A stretch of 5,206 nucleotides of DNA from Bacteroidota bacterium (GTDB lineage: Bacteria > Bacteroidota > Bacteroidia > Chitinophagales > Chitinophagaceae): the NCBI GenBank assembly GCA_023386855.1, contig JAEWIW010000278.1, positions 1 to 5,206 of the forward strand, read 5' to 3'. The notes under the pieces were generated by a model that was not told the origin of the DNA, did not search any database, and saw only the letters and a list, made by a program, of their open reading frames with translations. Below, one piece after another: positions 1 through 5,206 of this stretch. Position numbers and translations under genes: made by a program. How positions within the stretch are numbered: the first letter of the stretch is position 1; each line of letters opens with the position of its first letter.

Positions 1-229
1 ATGGACCGCTACTTTGACCGATAATCAAAAAGATTTTAGCAGCTTTGTTACCCCTGTGATGAAGTATGCGGAAGAAACACCATCGAGAGTGCCCATGAGC
101 GACTGGTATGAAACCACCAATGGAAAGATGGTTGGATTCAAGGCCCGCAGCGTTGTTGGTGGTTATTTTATGAAGATGCTGGATTATAAATACAATGGGA
201 ATGGATCCACTACTGCAAAACAAAAGTAA
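1..229 (+). CDS. Glutaminase A (GtaA/DUF4965) family protein, C-terminal fragment
   Basis: This is the C-terminal end of a gene cut by the left edge of the window. The frame is open from base 2 to the TAA at 227-229 and gives 75 residues starting WTATLTDNQ. The block PVMKYAEETPSRVPMSDWYE, followed by GFKARSVVGGYFMKML, is what I recognise as the last conserved part of the GtaA glutaminase family (DUF4965/DUF1793 architecture). Members of this family are usually over 800 residues long, so about 90% of the gene lies outside the window. Family members are typically exported and hydrolyse L-glutamine to glutamate and ammonia, though the activity of many bacterial homologues is untested. The tail after KMLDYKY is polar and poorly conserved. 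A TTG at base 14 could be read as a start, but the frame continues upstream and the fragment is plainly an internal continuation. galM follows 36 nt downstream on the same strand, so co-transcription is possible. The family assignment is fairly secure; the substrate is inferred. Confidence 0.8.
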   Translation, partial: WTATLTDNQKDFSSFVTPVMKYAEETPSRVPMSDWYETTNGKMVGFKARSVVGGYFMKMLDYKYNGNGSTTAKQK

Positions 230-230
230 A

Positions 231-248
231 TGCCGTTGGCAATTTTTA
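231..248 (+). terminator. Possible weak hairpin plus T-run between the glutaminase gene and galM
   Basis: Directly after the glutaminase stop codon there is a perfect inverted repeat, TGCC-GTT-GGCA (231-241), followed by AATTTTTA. The stem has only four base pairs and a three-base loop, so at best it would be a leaky terminator or a 3'-end stabiliser. It may also be chance. It matters only because it is the sole structure in the 36-nt gap that could separate the two genes transcriptionally. No Bacteroidota-type promoter (TTTG, about 20 nt, TAnnTTTG) was seen in the gap. Confidence 0.2.
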
Positions 249-265
249 TTTAATCTTACATAATT

Positions 266-1426
266 ATGAGAAAATTAAAAAACGGTTTGGGTTCGCTTGT
301 TTTGGTATGCGCCCTTGGCATGGTATCATGCGGCGAAAATAACCAGGCCAATAAAACTACCGAAGCAGATATGAATTCAACACAACTGATTCCCGACAGG
401 AAGGCGTTCCAGGATACCATCGATGGAAAGCCCACAGATCTTTATGTGCTGACCAATGGCGATATCAAGGCTGCCATTACCAATTATGGAGGCCGTTTGG
501 TTAGTCTTGTAGTCCCTGACAGTTCGGGCAAACCGGTGGATGTTGTAGTAGGCCTGGGTTCTGTACAGGATTATGTGAACTCCAGTGAACCATATTTCGG
601 CGCAACAATTGGAAGGGTTGGTAACCGTATTGCCAATGGAAAATTTACACTTGATGGAAAGCAATATGGACTATTCACCAATAATGGACCTAATACGCTT
701 CATGGCGGAAAGAAAGGATTCCAGGCAGTTGTATGGGATGCAGAGCAATTGAATGATTCAACCCTCCAGTTAAAATATCGTTCTGTTCATATGGAAGAAG
801 GATTCCCCGGTAACCTTGATGTAAAGGTGTTGTACACGCTTACTTCAGGAAGAGGACTGGATATAAAGTATGAAGCAACAACCGATCAGAAAACGGTGGT
901 AAATCTTACCAACCATGCTTTCTTCAATTTAAATGGAGAAGGAAGTGGAACAATTAATGATCATGTACTGCAGATCAATGCTGATAAATATACACCGGTC
1001 GATTCAACACTGATCCCTACTGGTGAGATAGCGCCGGTTGCAGGTACCCCGTTTGACTTCCGTCAACCTGCTACCATTGGTTCAAGAGTTGACCAACAGG
1101 ATGCTCAGTTGCAGAATGGAAAAGGATATGATCATAATTACGTGTTGAATGATGCTTCAACAAATATGAAACTAGCGGCGACAGTGAAGGGCGATAAGTC
1201 GGGTATTGTGATGAAAGTGTACACAACCGAGCCAGGATTACAATTTTATGGTGGAAATTTCATGCAGGCAAAGAATACTTTTAAGTCGGGTGCTAAAGAT
1301 GAATTCCGCACAGCATTCTGTCTTGAAACGCAGCATTTCCCTGATGCGCCCAACCAGAAAAATTTCCCTTCCATTGAACTTAACAAAGGAGAGACCTACA
1401 AGACCGAAACAAGGTATGAGTTTTAA
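266..1426 (+). CDS. galM: Galactose mutarotase (aldose 1-epimerase), lipoprotein form
   Basis: Aldose 1-epimerase interconverts the alpha and beta anomers of galactose, glucose and related sugars. The 386-residue protein begins with a basic stretch and hydrophobic core, then MVSC, a probable lipobox with the modified cysteine at Cys22. It should therefore be exported and lipid-anchored rather than cytosolic. The mature part (about residues 45-386) has the full mutarotase beta-sandwich pattern. Visible family blocks are FGATIGRVGNRIANGKF with Arg121, NTLHGG with His146, VNLTNHAFFNL with His217, GYDHNY with Asp289 and FCLETQHFPDA with Glu354. By family comparison His217 and Glu354 are the general acid and base, and His146, Arg121 and Asp289 bind sugar, so the enzyme looks active. 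The length exceeds that of cytosolic GalM (about 340-350) because of the signal and linker. The ATG at 266 is the only start that retains the signal peptide; the bases before it are A/T-rich with no Shine-Dalgarno. Translation ends in tandem stops, TAA TAG. The true preferred sugar cannot be read from sequence. Confidence 0.93.
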   Translation: MRKLKNGLGSLVLVCALGMVSCGENNQANKTTEADMNSTQLIPDRKAFQDTIDGKPTDLYVLTNGDIKAAITNYGGRLVSLVVPDSSGKPVDVVVGLGSVQDYVNSSEPYFGATIGRVGNRIANGKFTLDGKQYGLFTNNGPNTLHGGKKGFQAVVWDAEQLNDSTLQLKYRSVHMEEGFPGNLDVKVLYTLTSGRGLDIKYEATTDQKTVVNLTNHAFFNLNGEGSGTINDHVLQINADKYTPVDSTLIPTGEIAPVAGTPFDFRQPATIGSRVDQQDAQLQNGKGYDHNYVLNDASTNMKLAATVKGDKSGIVMKVYTTEPGLQFYGGNFMQAKNTFKSGAKDEFRTAFCLETQHFPDAPNQKNFPSIELNKGETYKTETRYEF

Positions 1427-1501
1427 TAGTTGCACTTGGGGATGCAGTGGTTTTCAAACATTTGGTAAACCCATCATCAATTACAAAGATTAATTTAATA
1501 G

Positions 1502-1533
1502 AAAAGCACCAGCTAAAAGTTGGTGCTTTTTTT
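1502..1533. terminator. Bidirectional intrinsic terminator between galM and mutB
   Basis: The arms AAAAGCACCA (1502-1511) and TGGTGCTTTT (1521-1530) pair perfectly over ten base pairs. The stem can be extended inward by GCT/AGT (one G-T pair) to leave an AAA loop. On the plus strand the stem runs into seven T residues (1527-1533), a classic Rho-independent terminator for the galM transcript, 76 nt past its stop codon. On the minus strand the same hairpin lies about 20 nt after the mutB stop and is followed by TTTTCTATTAAATTA, so it can end the mutAB transcript as well. The remainder of the 125-nt convergent gap (1427-1501 and 1534-1551) shows no gene or other motif. Confidence 0.85.
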
Positions 1534-1551
1534 ATGATAAGGTTTAACAGG

Positions 1552-3693
1552 TCAAATCTCCATCACCATCAGTTTTTCCAGCATCCGCTTTGCACATGCA
1601 GGGATTTTGGAACCAGGTCCAAAGATAGCCGCGATTCCTTTTTCATAGAGATATTCATAATCCTGTTGTGGGATCACTCCACCGGCAAATACGATTATAT
1701 CTTCCCTGCCTAATTTAGCCAGCTCTTCAACAAGTTGCGGAATAAGTGTTTTATGACCACCAGCCAGGGAGGATGCTCCAACAAAATCAACATCATTTTC
1801 GGCTGCCTGCCTGGCCACTTCTTCAGGTGTCTGGAACAAGGGTCCCATATCAACATCAAAGCCCATATCAGCAAATGATGTGGCCACTACTTTTGCTCCA
1901 CGGTCATGACCATCCTGGCCCATCTTCGCAATCATAATTCTTGGTCTTCTTCCTTCCTGGCTGGCAAAAAGATTAGTGAGCTCAAGTACTTCCTTGAAAT
2001 CATCATCATTTGAACATTCTTTCGAATATACACCAGAGATGGTTCTTATGGCGGCTTTATGCCTTCCGAAATGTGATTCCATGGCATCTGATATCTCTCC
2101 AAGGGTAGCCCTTTCCCTGGCAGCATAAATGGCCAGCTCAAGCAGGTTTCCTTCACCGGTGGCAGAACATTCAACAAGCCTGTCCAGCGCTGCCTTGCAG
2201 GATGCATTATTTCGTTCTGCCTTAAGTTTCTTCAATCGTTCAAGCTGTGCTTTTCTTACAGCGGTATTATCCACTTCAAGCAAATCAAAATCTGCTTCCT
2301 TTTCTACCCTGTATTTATTAACGCCTACAATTGCATCTTTACCCGAATCAATTCTTGCCTGCTTTCTTGCAGCAGCTTCTTCAATCCTCATTTTTGGTAT
2401 GCCGGTTTCAATAGCTTTGGCCATGCCGCCCAATGATTCCACTTCCTCAATTAATTGCCATGCTTTTTTAACCAGTTCCTGCGTAAGGTACTCAACATAA
2501 TAGGAGCCTGCCCATGGATCAACCGCCTTGCAGATATTGGTTTCTTCCTGCAAATACAATTGGGTATTCCTGGCTATCCTTGCCGAAAAATCAGTAGGCA
2601 ATGCAATGGCTTCATCCAATGCATTGGTATGCAGCGACTGTGTATGGCCACAGGCCGCGGCCATGGCTTCAATACAGGTTCTTGCCACATTATTATAAGG
2701 ATCCTGTTCACTTAAACTCCATCCTGAAGTTTGAGAATGCGTACGAAGGGCCATCGATTTCACATTCTTCGGGTTGAACTGCTTCACGATCTTCGCCCAT
2801 AAAAGCCTTCCTGCACGCATCTTCGCGATCTCCATGAAATGATTCATGCCAATAGCCCAGAAGAAAGAAAGCCTAGGTGCAAACTCGTCTATTTCAAGTC
2901 CTGATGCAATCCCTGTTCGGATATATTCCAGCCCGTCGGCCAGGGTATAAGCCAGTTCAATATCTGCTGTGGCGCCTGCCTCCTGCATATGATATCCAGA
3001 AATGGAAATGGAATTGAACTTCGGCATATTCTTACTGGTGAACCTGAAAATATCACCAATGATCTTCATGGAAGGCCTGGGTGGATAGATATAGGTATTC
3101 CTTACCATGAACTCTTTGAGGATATCATTCTGTATGGTACCACTTAATTTCTCCATCGATACGCCCTGTTCTTCAGCAGCTACAATATAAAAAGCCATGA
3201 TAGGTATTACGGCACCGTTCATGGTCATGGATACCGACATCTTATCGAGGGGTATCTGGTCAAAAAGAATTTTCATATCAAGCACCGAATCAATGGCAAC
3301 TCCCGCTTTTCCTACATCACCAACAACCCTTGGATGATCAGAATCATAGCCGCGATGTGTTGCTAAGTCAAAAGCTACGGATAATCCTTTTTGTCCTGCA
3401 GCAAGATTCCTTTTATAAAAAGCATTTGAAGCTTCAGCAGTTGAAAAGCCTGCATACTGCCGGATGGTCCATGGCTGTTGAACATACATTGTGGAATATG
3501 GCCCCCGAAGAAAGGGAGGAAGGCCCGCAGCATAAGACAGCTGCTCCGCGCCAGCAATATCCTTTGACGAGTAAGTTGGATGGATGACTATACCTTCTGC
3601 TGATTCCCAGTTCACCGATTCATTGACTGTAGCATGTGCCTCTTCTTTCTTTTGTAGAATGGGTAACTGGAGCTTTGAGAAATCTGGTTTCAT
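1552..3693 (-). CDS. mutB: Methylmalonyl-CoA mutase, large (catalytic) subunit
   Basis: This adenosylcobalamin enzyme carries out the radical rearrangement between (R)-methylmalonyl-CoA and succinyl-CoA in the cytosol, linking propionate metabolism to the TCA cycle. The complete protein has 713 residues, close to the family norm of 710-740. Residues about 30-560 form the TIM-barrel and linker. They include [11 protein letters not shown] with Tyr80, [21 protein letters not shown] with Gln188 and Arg198, and [10 protein letters not shown] with His235; these correspond to Tyr89, Gln197, Arg207 and His244 of the Propionibacterium enzyme. Residues about 580-713 are the cobalamin-binding domain: GQDGHDRG gives the DxHxxG motif (Asp594, His596 as lower axial ligand, Gly599), followed by SSLAGGH at 641-647 and GGVIP at 671-675. 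Nothing needed for catalysis is missing. One oddity is Gln73 at the place of a CoA-contacting Arg. The ATG at 3693 lies 9 nt after the mutA stop, and AAAGAAAT just before it overlaps that stop and may be the ribosome-binding region. This indicates one transcript with coupled expression. The stop is TGA. No chaperone (meaB) or epimerase gene follows; the next gene is convergent. Confidence 0.97.
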   Translation of the reverse strand: MKPDFSKLQLPILQKKEEAHATVNESVNWESAEGIVIHPTYSSKDIAGAEQLSYAAGLPPFLRGPYSTMYVQQPWTIRQYAGFSTAEASNAFYKRNLAAGQKGLSVAFDLATHRGYDSDHPRVVGDVGKAGVAIDSVLDMKILFDQIPLDKMSVSMTMNGAVIPIMAFYIVAAEEQGVSMEKLSGTIQNDILKEFMVRNTYIYPPRPSMKIIGDIFRFTSKNMPKFNSISISGYHMQEAGATADIELAYTLADGLEYIRTGIASGLEIDEFAPRLSFFWAIGMNHFMEIAKMRAGRLLWAKIVKQFNPKNVKSMALRTHSQTSGWSLSEQDPYNNVARTCIEAMAAACGHTQSLHTNALDEAIALPTDFSARIARNTQLYLQEETNICKAVDPWAGSYYVEYLTQELVKKAWQLIEEVESLGGMAKAIETGIPKMRIEEAAARKQARIDSGKDAIVGVNKYRVEKEADFDLLEVDNTAVRKAQLERLKKLKAERNNASCKAALDRLVECSATGEGNLLELAIYAARERATLGEISDAMESHFGRHKAAIRTISGVYSKECSNDDDFKEVLELTNLFASQEGRRPRIMIAKMGQDGHDRGAKVVATSFADMGFDVDMGPLFQTPEEVARQAAENDVDFVGASSLAGGHKTLIPQLVEELAKLGREDIIVFAGGVIPQQDYEYLYEKGIAAIFGPGSKIPACAKRMLEKLMVMEI

Positions 3694-3702
3694 AATATTT
3701 CT

Positions 3703-5206
3703 TTATTGCATCACCAAGGTGTTCATTGAACCTTCAAATAATTTTTCCTGTAGGGCTGAAAGACTTTCAATAGCATTTGTGCGGATATGAATGAAGTTAT
3801 CCAGGCCAGCATCCTTTAAGGGTTCTGCCAACTGTAAAGGGTTCCCTGCAAGTATTAATATCTTTTCCTTCTGTTGTAACCGGAAAGCCTGCACAAAGGG
3901 AAGGGCCTGCGTTTCATAGTCCGCATCTGAAGAACACATCACTACGATATCCGCTTCACTGGCAGCGGCCGTTAGGGCGATTTCGCCAGCATCTTTTGAA
4001 TAATTTTCTTCCTGAACGGTAAAGGCGGCAATGCTGAAAAATTCCGCAGCAAATGCGGCCCTTGCCCTTGCCATAACCATATCTCCAAAACATGCAAGGA
4101 AAACCGTTGGTTTGTGCCCACTCATGGTTTCATATTCCACGGTCTTTTGTTTCAACTGGTCGAATTCCTGGGTGGCCTGCTGTGGCTTCAAGCGTTCAAT
4201 ACCCTTATGATAATCATGTTCCTGCAATGCTGTTAATTGGAATTGTTCATTTATATCGGGGTATTTATTCGTTCCTACATAAACTCTTTTGCGGAAAGCA
4301 ATCTCGGAAAGCTTTTTATTTCTTACCGCTGCTATCTTCTGTTGTATGATACCTGTTGTGAAAGCGTTGATATACCCGCCTTCCTTTTCTATATCCCTGA
4401 ACAATTGCAATGCTTTTTCCGCAAGCAATGCTGTAAGGTTTTCCAGGTAATAAGATCCTGCAGAAGGGTCCTTAACTTTAGCCATATAGGCTTCATCCTT
4501 TAAAAGGTTTGATATATTCAACGCGATCCTGTTGCTCCATTTTGAAGAATGATTGGCATAACTGTCATGTGCTCTTACCAGCAGGGCGTCACAACCTCCA
4601 AGCACGGCCGACATGGCTTCAGTGGTATTCCTAAGCATATTGACGTTCGGGTCTGAAATCGACTTTGACCAACAGGAATTGGAAGAAAGGACCAGGGCTT
4701 CTGTATGACCGGTTTGATACAGTTCAAGGACCTGTTTTATCAACAGCCTTATGGCCCTGATCCTGGCAATTTCAAGAAAATAGTCTCCCCCGATGGCCAG
4801 GTGAAACACCAGTTGATTAACCAGGTTTGCGGGCTTGATCCCTTTCTGGCCAAGCTTTTCAAAATAGTCGGTAAGCTTATTAAGCGTAAAAGCGATCTCC
4901 TGTGTTATACTGGATCCTGAATTAATAAAAGAATGAGAACGGATCACCAATCCCCTGAATCCCGGTGTTTTTTGCAACAGGTCAAGCATATCCGCAAGGG
5001 CACAGAAATTTGGACTAATACCATCAACAGACCAGCTTTCCAGAATATCACATTCGTAAAATCCCCTGATAGCATCAAGCCGAACGCCTTGTTGTTCGAG
5101 GTAGCGTAAGTATTCCGAAATAAGATGGATTGATGGGGTGGCAGTGGAAAAAGATATTTCCAACCGGTTGCAGTCAAGTCCTTCAAGCAATGCTTCTATC
5201 CTGATA
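3703..5206 (-). CDS. mutA: Methylmalonyl-CoA mutase, small (non-catalytic) subunit, N-terminus outside window
   Basis: This is the partner of MutB in the heterodimeric mutase; it stabilises the complex but does not bind cobalamin productively. The frame is open through the right edge (IRIEALLEGLDCNRL...), so the N-terminus is missing, probably about 110-140 residues judging by family lengths of roughly 610-640. A TTG at 5190 is not the true start. The visible part is a diverged paralogue of MutB: SCWSKSISDPNVNMLRNTTE mirrors the MutB stretch after RTHSQ, and DPSAGSYYLENLT mirrors [13 protein letters not shown]. Key residues have decayed. The MutB catalytic His position reads Ser here (in IRSHSFINSG), and the cobalamin motif is replaced in CFGDMVMARA, with Val for His and Arg for Gly. 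A Rossmann-like C-terminal domain is still present (about the last 135 residues, from PTVFLACFGD to the end). The gene ends in TAA 9 nt before mutB, the standard mutA-mutB order. The promoter lies outside the window. Confidence 0.95.
   Translation of the reverse strand, partial: IRIEALLEGLDCNRLEISFSTATPSIHLISEYLRYLEQQGVRLDAIRGFYECDILESWSVDGISPNFCALADMLDLLQKTPGFRGLVIRSHSFINSGSSITQEIAFTLNKLTDYFEKLGQKGIKPANLVNQLVFHLAIGGDYFLEIARIRAIRLLIKQVLELYQTGHTEALVLSSNSCWSKSISDPNVNMLRNTTEAMSAVLGGCDALLVRAHDSYANHSSKWSNRIALNISNLLKDEAYMAKVKDPSAGSYYLENLTALLAEKALQLFRDIEKEGGYINAFTTGIIQQKIAAVRNKKLSEIAFRKRVYVGTNKYPDINEQFQLTALQEHDYHKGIERLKPQQATQEFDQLKQKTVEYETMSGHKPTVFLACFGDMVMARARAAFAAEFFSIAAFTVQEENYSKDAGEIALTAAASEADIVVMCSSDADYETQALPFVQAFRLQQKEKILILAGNPLQLAEPLKDAGLDNFIHIRTNAIESLSALQEKLFEGSMNTLVMQ

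Noticed and set aside
377..664. 95-codon open frame on the minus strand inside galM
   Set aside because: It is antisense to conserved mutarotase sequence, has no recognisable motif, and is explained by codon use of the real gene.
1457..1464. AACATTTG, close to the Bacteroidota -7 promoter element TAnnTTTG
   Set aside because: It mismatches the conserved first T, no TTTG element sits at the right distance upstream, and no gene begins downstream of it on that strand.
1248..1713. Two overlapping plus-strand open frames spanning the galM end, the gap and the mutB end
   Set aside because: They overlap two solid genes and run through the terminator hairpin. The translations show no domain, and the frames are sustained mainly by shadow reading.
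2129..2500. 123-codon open frame on the plus strand inside mutB, serine-rich
   Set aside because: It lies entirely antisense to the highly conserved mutB coding sequence. The serine/alanine-rich composition is what the reverse reading of this gene would give, and no domain or ribosome-binding signal is visible.
4092..4503. Two overlapping plus-strand open frames antisense to mutA, rich in Phe, Tyr and Cys
   Set aside because: They resemble membrane-like peptides only because of reverse reading of mutA; no start signal or conserved pattern is present.
5188..5190. TTG as a possible start of mutA
   Set aside because: The frame stays open to the edge of the window with family-like sequence, and starting here would leave a small subunit more than 100 residues too short.

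Overview
The window is an ordinary stretch of a Bacteroidota-type chromosome. The protein sequences look like those of Chitinophagaceae or Sphingobacteriia relatives; this placement is by recognition, not by a search. Supporting signs are a two-subunit methylmalonyl-CoA mutase, a lipoprotein form of galactose mutarotase, a GtaA-type glutaminase, and A/T-rich ribosome-binding regions without a clear Shine-Dalgarno sequence. No mobile element, CRISPR array, tRNA, rRNA or integrase was seen.

Layout. The left part reads on the plus strand. It holds the last 75 codons of a glutaminase A (GtaA/DUF4965) family protein, cut by the left edge, then after 36 nt a complete 386-residue lipoprotein galactose mutarotase (galM). 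A 125-nt convergent gap follows (1427-1551), with one strong hairpin terminator that can serve both directions. The rest reads on the minus strand: mutA, the small subunit of methylmalonyl-CoA mutase, enters from the right edge without its N-terminus, and after 9 nt comes the complete 713-residue large catalytic subunit mutB.

How the genes work together. MutA and MutB are expected to form the adenosylcobalamin-dependent heterodimer that interconverts (R)-methylmalonyl-CoA and succinyl-CoA in the propionate/succinate route. MutB keeps the cobalamin motif and most active-site residues. MutA has lost the corresponding residues, as expected for the non-catalytic partner. The plus-strand pair is a separate unit: both proteins probably act in the cell envelope on nutrients (glutamine release, sugar anomer interconversion), but a direct functional link between them is not shown.

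Nothing here supports an undescribed system. The points worth a second look are a Gln in MutB where the reference enzyme has a CoA-contacting Arg, the envelope localisation of GalM, and the shared terminator.
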